Made by a program: the position numbers and the translations under genes. Positions 24,696 through 34,221 of a DNA stretch of 36,440 nucleotides are shown one piece after another. The number at the start of each line of letters is the position of its first letter. Within the stretch, counting starts at the first letter, position 1. Origin of the DNA: Actinomycetales bacterium (GTDB lineage Bacteria; Actinomycetota; Actinomycetes; Actinomycetales; Quadrisphaeraceae); assembly GCA_022701985.1 (NCBI GenBank), contig JAKONK010000016.1, positions 1 through 36,440 of the forward strand, in the 5' to 3' direction. Under the pieces are notes generated by a model. That model saw nothing but the letters and a program-made list of their open reading frames with translations. It did not search any database and had not been told where the DNA came from.

Positions 24696-25273
24696 GCCGC
24701 AGCGTCCTCGGCTTCGACCGCCTCGCGGCCCTCGTGCTCGGTCTCGTCCTCGTGGCCGCCGGAGCGGCAGCCGCCGCCTGGGGCCTGGGCCAGCTGACCC
24801 GGGTGTGGGCCGGCGCCCCGCAGTCGCTCAGCACCGCCGGCGCCGGTGACGTCTACGGCCAGTCGTGGTGGCCGGGTGCGGCCGCCGCAGCCGCCGTCGT
24901 CCTCGCCCTCCTGGGCCTGTGGTGGCTCCTCGCCCACGTGCCGCGCCGCTCGACCGGGCCGCTGCGCCTGGCCGGCTCGGACCGCTCCGGCGCCCTCGCC
25001 GTCGACGGCAGCTCTGCGGCAGCAGTCGCCGCCGACGTGCTCACCGAGACCCCCGGCGTGCGCTCCGCCTCGGGCCGCGTGGTCAGCGACCGCGGCCAGC
25101 TCGTGGCCGAGATCGACGTGACCGCCGAGCCCGACGCCGACCTCGCCGAGGTCGCCGCCGCGGTCGACGCGACCGGCGCCCAGCTGGCGCAGGTCATCGG
25201 CCGCGACGACCTGCGCGGCCGGGTGGCCGTGCACGTCGCCCGCCGCCAGCGCCGGGGCAGCCGGGTGCACTGA
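24692..25273 (+). CDS. Second AmaP-like membrane anchor, last gene of the Asp23 operon
   Basis: 193-residue protein with the AmaP layout: an N-terminal helix (ALVLGLVLVAAGAAAAAWGL), an external loop with VYGQSWWPG, a second helix (AAAAVVLALLGLWWLLAHVP) and a cytoplasmic domain carrying LAVDGSSAAAVAADVLTETP, then QLVAEIDVTAEPDADLAEVA and VAVHVARRQRR. The basic C-terminus could contact membrane lipids or an Asp23 partner. GTG 24692 overlaps the preceding stop by 4 nt. The pair of AmaP-like proteins in one operon is unlike the single AmaP in staphylococci. A strong hairpin 23 nt downstream ends the unit. Confidence 0.82.
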   Translation: MSRSVLGFDRLAALVLGLVLVAAGAAAAAWGLGQLTRVWAGAPQSLSTAGAGDVYGQSWWPGAAAAAAVVLALLGLWWLLAHVPRRSTGPLRLAGSDRSGALAVDGSSAAAVAADVLTETPGVRSASGRVVSDRGQLVAEIDVTAEPDADLAEVAAAVDATGAQLAQVIGRDDLRGRVAVHVARRQRRGSRVH

Positions 25274-25296
25274 CCCACCCAGCACCGCCCGGCACC

Positions 25297-25345
25297 ACGC
25301 CAGCGACCCCCGTCCGGACACCGTCCGGACGGGGGTCGCTGGCGT
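25297..25345. terminator. Perfect 23-bp hairpin ending the Asp23 operon
   Basis: Left arm 25297-25319 and right arm 25323-25345 are exact reverse complements around a 3-nt loop (ACC). The stem is GC-rich, with a C5/G5 run in the middle. There is no T-tract, as is usual for high-GC actinobacterial terminators. It separates the Asp23 operon from the kdp operon 57 nt further on. Confidence 0.8.
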
Positions 25346-25401
25346 CTGGGGGTCGTCTGGACCCGGGCGCGCGGCCCGCGGGCGGGTGCTGGATGGGGCA
25401 C

Positions 25402-25506
25402 GTGCCTGATCTCGCCTTCGTCGCGCTGACCCTCGTGGTCTTCGCCGTCCTCGCCCTGCTCGTCAGCGGCCTCGAGCGGCTCGGCCAGTCCGGCGGGCAG
25501 CGATGA
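25402..25506 (+). CDS. 34-residue single-pass membrane peptide leading the kdp operon
   Basis: Tiny ORF: a strongly hydrophobic helix (LAFVALTLVVFAVLALLVSG) followed by a polar tail (LERLGQSGGQR). Its TGA overlaps the kdpF ATG by 4 nt (ATGA), so it is coupled to kdpF. GTG 25402 is favoured by a CTGGAT box 7 nt upstream; an in-frame ATG at 25393 falls inside that box. It resembles kdpF in size but not sequence and lacks the PERF ending. Similar one-helix peptides precede kdpF in other actinobacteria as I recall, without a named function. A KdpFABC accessory role is inference. Confidence 0.7.
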   Translation: MPDLAFVALTLVVFAVLALLVSGLERLGQSGGQR

Positions 25507-25592
25507 GCGCCGAGTCCGTCGTGCTGCTGCTCCTCGCGCTCGCGCTGGCCGGCTACCTGCTGACCGCCCTGCTGGACCCGGAGCGCTTCTGA
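25503..25592 (+). CDS. kdpF: KdpF, small subunit of the potassium-importing ATPase
   Basis: 29-residue membrane peptide that stabilises the KdpFABC complex. It has one hydrophobic helix (VVLLLLALALAGYLLTALL) and the family ending DPERF. Its start overlaps the preceding peptide gene by 4 nt, and its TGA shares one base with the kdpA ATG (TGATG). Too short for most automatic gene callers, but size, motif and position are characteristic. Confidence 0.92.
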   Translation: MSAESVVLLLLALALAGYLLTALLDPERF

Positions 25593-27261
25593 TGGGCGGC
25601 CTGTCAGACCCCGCAGCCGGCTTCCTCACCATCGCCGCCCTCGTGGCGGCCCTGGTCCTGGTGCACGCGCCCCTGGGCGACCTCATGGCCCGCGTCTACA
25701 CCTCCTCGCGGCACCTGGGCGCCGAGCGGCTCCTCTACCGGGTCGCCGGCGTCGACCCCGACGCCGAGCAGCGCTGGCCCGTCTACGCCCGCGCCGTGCT
25801 GGGCTTCTCCCTCGTCTCCGTGCTGCTGCTCTACGCCCTCCAGCGGCTCCAGGGCCTGCTGCCGCTCTCGCTCGGGTTCCCGGGCGTGGCGCCGCCCACC
25901 GCCTGGAACACCGCCGTCAGCTTCGTCACCAACACGAACTGGCAGTCGTACTCGGGCGAGTCGACGATGGGGCACCTGGTCCAGGCCGCCGGCCTGGCGG
26001 TGCAGAACTTCGTCTCGGCCGCCGTCGGCATGGCCGTCTTCGTCGCCCTCGTCCGCGGCTTCACCCGCAGCCGCACCGACAGGATCGGCAGCTTCTGGGT
26101 GGACCTCGTGAGGACCTGCGTCCGGATCCTGCTGCCGCTGGCCCTCGTGGCCGCCGTCGTCATGCTGCTCGGCGGGGTGGTGCAGAACCTCGCCGGTCCG
26201 ACGGCGGTCACCACGGTCGCCGGGGGCACCCAGACCATCACCGGTGGGCCGATCGCCTCCCAGGAGGCCATCAAGGAGCTGGGCACCAACGGCGGCGGCT
26301 TCTTCAACGCCAACTCCGCCCACCCCTTCGAGGGACCGACCGCCTGGGTGAGCCTGTTCCAGGTCTTCCTCCTGCTGGTCATCCCCTTCTCCCTGCCGAG
26401 GACCTTCGGCCGGCTCGTGGGCGACAGGCGCCACGGCCTGGCCGTGGTCGGCGTCATGGGCCTGCTGTGGCTGGGCTCGGTGGCCCTGGCCGTCTGGGCC
26501 GAGGTCGCCGGCTCCGGTGCTGCGCCGCAGGCCGCGGGGGCAGCGATGGAGGGCAAGGAGGTCCGCTTCGGCGAGGTGCTCTCGGGCCTGTTCGGGGCGT
26601 CGACCACCGCGACGTCGACGGGAGCCGTCAACAGCTTCCACGACTCCTTCACCGCTGCCGGCGGCGGTGTGACGATCCTGAACATGATGCTCGGGGAGGT
26701 CTCCCCGGGGGGCACGGGATCCGGGGTGTACGGCCTGCTCGTCCTGGCCGTCATCGCCGTCTTCCTCGCCGGCCTCATGGTGGGCCGCACCCCCGAGCTC
26801 CTCGGCAAGAAGATCAGCCGCCCCGAGGTCACCCTCGTGGCCCTCTACGTGCTGGCAACACCCACCCTGCTGCTCGTGGGGGCCGCCCTGACCGCGGGGG
26901 TCCCCTCGCTGCGCGAGGCCTCGCTGCAGGACTCCGGGGCGCACGGCCTGTCCGAGGTGCTCTACGCCTACGCCTCGGCCGCCAACAACAACGGGTCGGC
27001 CTTCGCCGGCTTCGGCGCCGCCACCGACTACCAGAACACCGCCCTCGGGCTGGCCATGGTCTTCGGCCGGTTCGTCCCGATGCTGCTGGTCATCGCCCTC
27101 GCGGGCCGGCTGGCGTCGCAGGCGCCGGTCCCGGTCACCGCGGGCACGCTGCCCACCCACACCCCCCTCTTCGCGGGTCTGCTCACCGTCGTCGTCCTCG
27201 TGGTCGCCGGCCTGACCTACTTCCCCGCGCTCGCCCTCGCTCCGATCGCTGAGGCCCTCTC

Positions 27262-27265
<4 letters not shown>
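25592..27265 (+). CDS. kdpA: Potassium-transporting ATPase potassium-binding subunit KdpA
   Basis: Membrane subunit that forms the selective potassium pore of the Kdp pump; 557 aa, standard length. It contains the pseudo-fourfold pore-loop motifs: [16 protein letters not shown] at about 110-125, [21 protein letters not shown] split across about 229-250, and [12 protein letters not shown] near 468-480, along with about ten hydrophobic segments. ATG 25592 is fixed by the one-base overlap with kdpF. The 3' end overlaps kdpB by 4 nt. Expression is expected to rise in potassium limitation through the KdpD/KdpE pair encoded downstream. Confidence 0.98.
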
Positions 27266-29409
<2,144 letters not shown>

Positions 29410-29435
29410 GCCCCTTCGACCCTGAGAGGCACCCC

Positions 29436-30017
29436 GTGTCCCGCGTGCTCGACCTGACCCGCCAGTCCGCCGCCGGCCTCCGCCTGCTGCTGGCCCTCAC
29501 CCTGCTCCTCGGGGTCCTCTACCCCGCCGTCGTCCTGGGCGTCGGGCAGCTCGTGCCCGGCCGCGCGAACGGCTCGATGATCGAGGTCGACGGCCGCCCG
29601 GCCGGCTCGGCGCTGCTCGGCCAGGCCTTCGACGGGCCCGGGTGGTTCCAGCCCCGCCCGTCGGCCGCCGGCGACGGCTACGACCCGCAGGCCTCCGGCG
29701 CCTCCAACCTCGGCCCGAACAACCCCGACCTGGTGGCGAGCATCGCCGAGCGGCGCGCCGCCGTCGCCGCCAGCGACGGCGTGGACCCCGCGGCGGTGCC
29801 CGCCGACGCGCTGACCGCCTCGGGCTCGGGGCTCGACCCCGACATCTCCCCCGCCTACGCCGAGATCCAGGTGGCGCGGGTGGCCCGCGAGCGCGGGCTG
29901 CCGGTGGCGACCGTCGAGCAGCTGGTCGCGGAGCACACCCGCGGGCGCGACCTGGGCTTCATCGGTGAGCCGTCCGTGGACGTCGTGACGCTGAACGCTG
30001 CGCTCGCCGGCGCATGA
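29436..30017 (+). CDS. kdpC: Potassium-transporting ATPase subunit KdpC
   Basis: Assembly and substrate-affinity subunit of the Kdp pump; 193 aa. It has a single N-terminal helix (LRLLLALTLLLGVLYPAVVL) followed by an external domain with GSALLGQAFDGPGWFQPRPSA, ASGASNLGPNNPDL, the DALTASGSGLDPDISP motif and a C-terminal LGFIGEPSVDVVTLNAAL. All are family hallmarks. GTG 29436 follows a GAGAGG ribosome site in the 26-bp gap after kdpB. Its stop overlaps the ATG of a 13-codon mini-ORF that reaches into the start of kdpD. Confidence 0.97.
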   Translation: MSRVLDLTRQSAAGLRLLLALTLLLGVLYPAVVLGVGQLVPGRANGSMIEVDGRPAGSALLGQAFDGPGWFQPRPSAAGDGYDPQASGASNLGPNNPDLVASIAERRAAVAASDGVDPAAVPADALTASGSGLDPDISPAYAEIQVARVARERGLPVATVEQLVAEHTRGRDLGFIGEPSVDVVTLNAALAGA

Positions 30018-30055
30018 TGTCGTCCGTGGTGTCGCTCCTGGTGGTCCCGTGCTGA
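30014..30055 (+). CDS. 13-codon mini-ORF bridging kdpC and kdpD
   Basis: ATG 30014 overlaps the kdpC stop by 4 nt (ATGA). The frame encodes MMSSVVSLLVVPC and stops at 30053-30055, 4-6 nt inside kdpD, whose GTG starts at 30049. No ribosome site is seen, so translation would depend on re-initiation. Whether it is translated is unknown. Confidence 0.35.
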   Translation: MMSSVVSLLVVPC

Positions 30056-32670
30056 GGAGGGGCGGCCTGCGGGTCTACCTGGGGGCGGCCCCCGGCGTGG
30101 GCAAGACCGTGGCGATGCTCGGTGAGGGCCTGCGGCGCGCGGAGCGCGGCCAGGACGTGGTGGTCGCCGTCGTGGAGACCCACGGGCGCGCGCACACCGC
30201 CGCGGCGCTGGGCGGGCTGGAGGTGGTGCCGCGGCGCCGCGTGGTCTACCCCGCCTCGCCCGGCGCTGTGCCGACGACGCTGGAGGAGATGGACGTCGAC
30301 GCCGTGCTGGCCCGCGCCCCGCGGCACGCGCTGGTCGACGAGCTGGCGCACACCAACGCCCCCGGCGCGCGCAACGCCAAGCGGTGGCAGGACGTCGAGG
30401 AGCTGCTCGCGGCGGGCATCGACGTCACCACCACGGTGAACGTGCAGCACCTGGAGTCGCTGAACGACGTCGTCGCGCAGATCACCGGGGTGCGCCAGCG
30501 CGAGACGGTGCCCGACGACGTGGTGCGCGCCGCCGACGCCGTCGAGCTGGTGGACATGAGCCCGCAGGCGCTGCGGCGCCGGCTCGCGCACGGCAACGTC
30601 TACGCCGCCGAGCGGGTCGACGCGGCGCTGGCCAACTACTTCCGGGTGGGCAACCTCACCGCGCTGCGCGAGCTGGCGCTGCTGTGGACGGCCGACCGGG
30701 TCGACGCCGCGCTGGCCACCTACCGCGCGGAGCAGGGCATCGCCGCGCCGTGGGCCGCGCGCGAGCGGGTCGTCGTGGCCCTGACCGGCGGGCCGGAGGG
30801 CGACGCGCTGCTGCGTCGGGCGGCGCGGGTGTCGCAGCGGGCCGCGGGCGGTGAGCTGCTCGCGCTGCACGTGTCGCGCTCGGACGGGCTGACCGGCGCC
30901 GCGCCCGACGCCCTCGCCCGCCAGCGGGTGCTCGCGGAGAGCCTCGGGGGCAGCTGGCACTCGGTCGTCGGCGAGGACGTCGCCGCCGGGGTGCTCGACT
31001 TCGCCCGCGGGGTCAACGCCACGCACGTCGTCGTCGGCGCCAGCCGCCGCAGCCGGCTCGCGGCGGCGCTCGCCCCGGGGGTGGGCCAGCGGGTCATCGA
31101 CGGCTCGGGCGACATCGACGTGCAGGTGGTCACGCACGGCTCTGCGCGCGGCGGGCACCGGGGCAGGGGCGGCCCGGCACCGTCCCCGCTCCCTGGGCGG
31201 CGCCGCGCGGCCGGGTGGGCGCTGGCGGTGGTGGCGCCGGTGGCGCTGACCGCGCTGCTGCACCTGACCCGCGTCAACCACGAGCTGCCCAGCGAGCTGC
31301 TGCTCTTCCTCGCACTGGTGGTGGGCGTCGCGCTGGTGGGCGGCATGTGGCCGGCGCTGCTGGCCGCGGTGCTGTCGGGACTGCTCGCCAACTGGTTCTT
31401 CACCCCGCCCTACGGGACCCTCACGATCGCCCGGCCCGCGAACGCCGTCGCCCTGTTCGTGCTGGTCAGCGTGGGCGCTGCGGTCGCCGCCGTCGTCGAC
31501 ACCGCCGCGCGGCGGGCCCGCGACGCCGCCCGCGCCCGCGCCGAGGCCGACGTGCTCGCCACCCTCGCCGGCAGCGTGCTGCGCGGCGCCGAGGCGGTGC
31601 CCGCCCTGCTGGAGCGCCTGGTGGAGACCTTCGGGCTCCGCGGGGCGGCGCTGCTGGAGCGCACCCACGACGCCCCCGGGACCGCGCGCGACGTGTGGGA
31701 CGTGGTCGCCTCCGCCGGGTCACCGCCGCCGCTCTCCCCCGAGGCCGCCGACGCGGCGCTGCCCGTCGCCGAGCACCTCAGCATCGCCGTCACCACCCGC
31801 ACCGAGCAGGGCTCGGGCCGGTCGCTGTCGGCCTCCGACCTGCGCGTGCTCACCGCGGTCGCGGCGCAGGCCGGGACGCTGCTGGAGCGCGACAGGCTGC
31901 GCGAGGCCGCCCGCGGCGCGCGCCGCGAGGAGGAGCGCACCGCCACGCGCACCGCGCTGCTCGCCGCCGTGTCCCACGACCTGCGCACCCCGCTGGCCAG
32001 CGCCAAGGCGTCGGCGTCGACCCTGCGCGCGCTCGACGCCGAGCTGGACGACGCCGACCGCGCCGTCCTGCTCAGCGACGTCGAGGCAGCGGTCGACCGC
32101 CTGCAGGGGCTGGTGGACAACCTGCTCGACATGAGCCGCCTGGACGCCCGCGCGGTGCGGGTGCGCTCCGAGCCGGTCTCCCTCGACGAGCTCGTGCCCC
32201 GCGCGCTGGCGGGCCTGGCCCCCGACCAGGCGGCCGCCGTCGACCTCGACGTCCCCGAGGACCTGCCGCTGGTGATGACGGACGCCGGCCTGGTGGAGCG
32301 GGCGCTGGGCAACGTGGTGGAGAACGCGATGCGGCACGCGGTGGGCGCCGCGCCCGGGTCGCGGGTGCTGGTGCAGGCCGCCTGCGTCGGTGCGGACGAG
32401 CTCGTGGTCAGGGTCGTCGACACCGGGCCGGGGATCCCGGACGAGCGCAAGGCGCAGGCGTTCTCCGCCTTCCAGCGCCTCGGCGACGCCCCCGCCGGCC
32501 AGGGCACCGGCCTGGGCCTGGCCGTGGCGCGGGGCCTGGTGGAGGCGTGCGGAGGCAGCGTGGAGGCCGACGACACCCCCGGAGGCGGTCTCACCGTGGT
32601 GCTGCGCCTGCCCGTGGCCGGGTCGGCCGCACCCGCCGCGTCGGGCGGTGCTGGGAGGGTGGTCCCGTGA
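30049..32670 (+). CDS. kdpD: Sensor histidine kinase KdpD
   Basis: Sensor of potassium limitation, 873 aa. The N-terminal KdpD domain has a Walker A GAAPGVGKT (12-20) and LVDELAHTNAPG. A universal-stress-protein-like domain (about 240-360) includes HVVVGASRRSRLA. Four membrane helices of the DUF4118 region (about 385-480) contain NWFFTPPYGTLTIA. A GAF-like segment follows, then the HisKA box AVSHDLRTPLA with the phospho-acceptor His643, and HATPase_c with NVVENAMRHA, DTGPGIPDE and GTGLGLAVARGLVEA. GTG 30049 is the start; the family core begins within six residues. The 3' end overlaps kdpE by 4 nt. The partner is KdpE. Confidence 0.97.
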   Translation: MLRRGGLRVYLGAAPGVGKTVAMLGEGLRRAERGQDVVVAVVETHGRAHTAAALGGLEVVPRRRVVYPASPGAVPTTLEEMDVDAVLARAPRHALVDELAHTNAPGARNAKRWQDVEELLAAGIDVTTTVNVQHLESLNDVVAQITGVRQRETVPDDVVRAADAVELVDMSPQALRRRLAHGNVYAAERVDAALANYFRVGNLTALRELALLWTADRVDAALATYRAEQGIAAPWAARERVVVALTGGPEGDALLRRAARVSQRAAGGELLALHVSRSDGLTGAAPDALARQRVLAESLGGSWHSVVGEDVAAGVLDFARGVNATHVVVGASRRSRLAAALAPGVGQRVIDGSGDIDVQVVTHGSARGGHRGRGGPAPSPLPGRRRAAGWALAVVAPVALTALLHLTRVNHELPSELLLFLALVVGVALVGGMWPALLAAVLSGLLANWFFTPPYGTLTIARPANAVALFVLVSVGAAVAAVVDTAARRARDAARARAEADVLATLAGSVLRGAEAVPALLERLVETFGLRGAALLERTHDAPGTARDVWDVVASAGSPPPLSPEAADAALPVAEHLSIAVTTRTEQGSGRSLSASDLRVLTAVAAQAGTLLERDRLREAARGARREEERTATRTALLAAVSHDLRTPLASAKASASTLRALDAELDDADRAVLLSDVEAAVDRLQGLVDNLLDMSRLDARAVRVRSEPVSLDELVPRALAGLAPDQAAAVDLDVPEDLPLVMTDAGLVERALGNVVENAMRHAVGAAPGSRVLVQAACVGADELVVRVVDTGPGIPDERKAQAFSAFQRLGDAPAGQGTGLGLAVARGLVEACGGSVEADDTPGGGLTVVLRLPVAGSAAPAASGGAGRVVP

Positions 32671-33365
32671 CGCGCGTGCTGGTGGTCGAGGACGAGCCCG
32701 CCCTCGCCCGCGCCCTGGCCATCACCCTGCGGGCGCGCCGCTACGAGGTCGAGGTCGCGCTCACGGGGGCCGCGGCCCTCGACGTCGCCGGCCGGTGGAA
32801 CCCCGACCTGGTGGTCCTCGACCTGGGGCTGCCCGACATCGACGGCGTCGACGTGCTGCGCGCCCTGCGCGCCTGGTCGGGAGCGCCGGTGCTGGTGCTG
32901 TCGGCGCGGCACGACAGCAGCGACAAGGTGGAGGCGCTGGACGCCGGCGCCGACGACTACGTGACCAAGCCGTTCGCCGTCGACGAGCTGCTGGCCCGGC
33001 TGCGGGCCGCGCTGCGCCGGCGCGACCCGGTCGCCGCCGACCCGGTGGTGACCACCGCGGGCTTCACCGTCGACCTCCCCCGGCGCCTGGTGCTGCGCGG
33101 CGAGGAGCGCGTGCAGCTCACCCCCACGGAGTGGAGCCTGCTGGCCGAGCTGGCCCGCTCCCCCGGCAAGGTGGTCGAGCACCGCGAGCTGCTCGCGGTG
33201 CTCCGGGGCTCGGCCGGGGGGAGGCCCGGCGAGCGGGCCGTCGACCGCGAGAGCCACTACGTGCGGGTCTACGTGGCGCAGCTGCGCCGCAAGCTGGAGG
33301 ACGACCCGGCGCACCCGCGCCACCTGCTCACCGAACCGGGGATCGGGTACCGCCTGGAGCCGTGA
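32667..33365 (+). CDS. kdpE: Response regulator KdpE (OmpR/PhoB family)
   Basis: Transcriptional activator of the kdp operon, 232 aa. The receiver domain has the acidic pair in VVEDE (Glu8-Asp9), phospho-acceptor Asp52 in VVLDLGLPDIDG, Ser/Thr in VLVLSARH and Lys101 in YVTKPFA. The winged-helix domain (about 130-230) shows LTPTEWSLLAELARSPGKVV, VDRESHYVRVYVAQLRRKL and the ending EPGIGYRLEP, all typical of KdpE. GTG 32667 overlaps the kdpD stop (GTGA). The final 38 bp overlap the convergent DedA-type gene, so full read-through of one would run antisense into the other. Confidence 0.97.
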   Translation: MTRVLVVEDEPALARALAITLRARRYEVEVALTGAAALDVAGRWNPDLVVLDLGLPDIDGVDVLRALRAWSGAPVLVLSARHDSSDKVEALDAGADDYVTKPFAVDELLARLRAALRRRDPVAADPVVTTAGFTVDLPRRLVLRGEERVQLTPTEWSLLAELARSPGKVVEHRELLAVLRGSAGGRPGERAVDRESHYVRVYVAQLRRKLEDDPAHPRHLLTEPGIGYRLEP

Positions 33366-34020
33366 GGGCCTCGGGCTCGACCGGACCGGTCGGCTGGGCG
33401 GTGCGGCGGGCGTGCGCGCGGCGCTGCGCCCCCACCACCTGCAGCCCGGCGCCGAGGGCCACCGCGGCCGCGACGGCGACCGCCGTCCCCACCAGCGGGT
33501 GTCCCGACACCTGGCCCCCGAGCGCGCCGAGGGCGACGTAGGTGCTGGCCCACGCCGTGCAGGCGACCAGGTCGGCGCCGACGAAGCGGTGCAGCGGGTA
33601 GCGCTCCAGCGCGAGGGCCACGATGACGGGCGCCCGGCCGCCGGGGACGAGGCGGCCGGTGACCACCGAGGTGAACGCGTTGGCGCGGACCGTGCCCCCG
33701 AGGCGGCGCAGCCAGGTGTCGACGCGCCCGCGCAGTCCCGTCGGAGCTGCGCCGGTCGGTGACGTCGGGCGGCGGTGCGCGAGCCGGGCCAGGGCGCGGA
33801 CGCCGAGCAGCATCAGCGAGTCGCCCGCCACGGAGGCCACGACGACGACGGCGAGCACCACCAGCAGCCAGGGCACGGACTGCGTCAGGGCCGCGGCACC
33901 GCTGACCACCTCGCCGGTCGGGACGAACGGGACGCTGGAGGCGAGGAGGACGACGAGTCCGACCAGTGCGACGGACCCTGAGCTCACGGGCGCCACAACG
34001 CAGTTGCTCTGGCGAATCAT
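33328..34020 (-). CDS. DedA/VTT-family membrane protein
   Basis: 230-residue polytopic membrane protein of the DedA (SNARE-associated/VTT) group, whose members act as lipid scramblases or flippases in envelope maintenance. Seen: a first helix, the re-entrant-loop motif VPFVPTGEVVSGAAAL, a membrane helix with VVVVASVAGDSLML, and the second conserved loop TGRLVPGGRAPVIVALAL followed by ADLVACTAWASTYVALGALGG and a last helix. The C-terminal tail is Arg/Pro-rich. ATG 34020 has a weak GACAGGA upstream; starts further up would add an unlikely Arg-rich extension. It overlaps kdpE tail-to-tail by 38 bp. Confidence 0.87.
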   Translation of the reverse strand: MIRQSNCVVAPVSSGSVALVGLVVLLASSVPFVPTGEVVSGAAALTQSVPWLLVVLAVVVVASVAGDSLMLLGVRALARLAHRRPTSPTGAAPTGLRGRVDTWLRRLGGTVRANAFTSVVTGRLVPGGRAPVIVALALERYPLHRFVGADLVACTAWASTYVALGALGGQVSGHPLVGTAVAVAAAVALGAGLQVVGAQRRAHARRTAQPTGPVEPEALTAPGGTRSPVR

Positions 34021-34148
34021 TCCTGTCGCCCCGAACGGCCCCGCCGACCGCTGCACCGGTCCTGCTCCGGGCCCGGACGGTGACGGACCCCCCGGGTGTG
34101 TGCCTGGGGCCACCGTGACGCACGGGACGAGCACGGTCCGGCGGCGAC

Positions 34149-34154
34149 TACCGT
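34149..34154 (+). promoter_or_regulatory. -10 box (TACCGT) for the mini-ORF/YceI unit
   Basis: TACCGT is followed by 7 nt and the GTG at 34162. The spacing points to transcription starting at the mini-ORF rather than at the YceI gene. Confidence 0.5.
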
Positions 34155-34161
34155 GAGGCAG

Positions 34162-34221
34162 GTGGACACGAAGGGCGCGGTCGTGGCCGGCTCCCGCGCA
34201 CGACGGGGCGGCCCGCGGTGA
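34162..34221 (+). CDS. 19-residue leaderless mini-ORF coupled to the YceI-fusion gene
   Basis: GTG 34162 opens a 19-codon frame (VDTKGAVVAGSRARRGGPR). Its TGA overlaps the GTG of the following gene by 4 nt (GTGA). The start lies exactly at leaderless distance from TACCGT. It may be a leader cistron that brings ribosomes to the next start. No homology is recognised. Confidence 0.4.
   Translation: MDTKGAVVAGSRARRGGPR

Noticed and set aside
25604-27160. Minus-strand open frame within kdpA
   Set aside because: Shadow frame; kdpA carries all family motifs.
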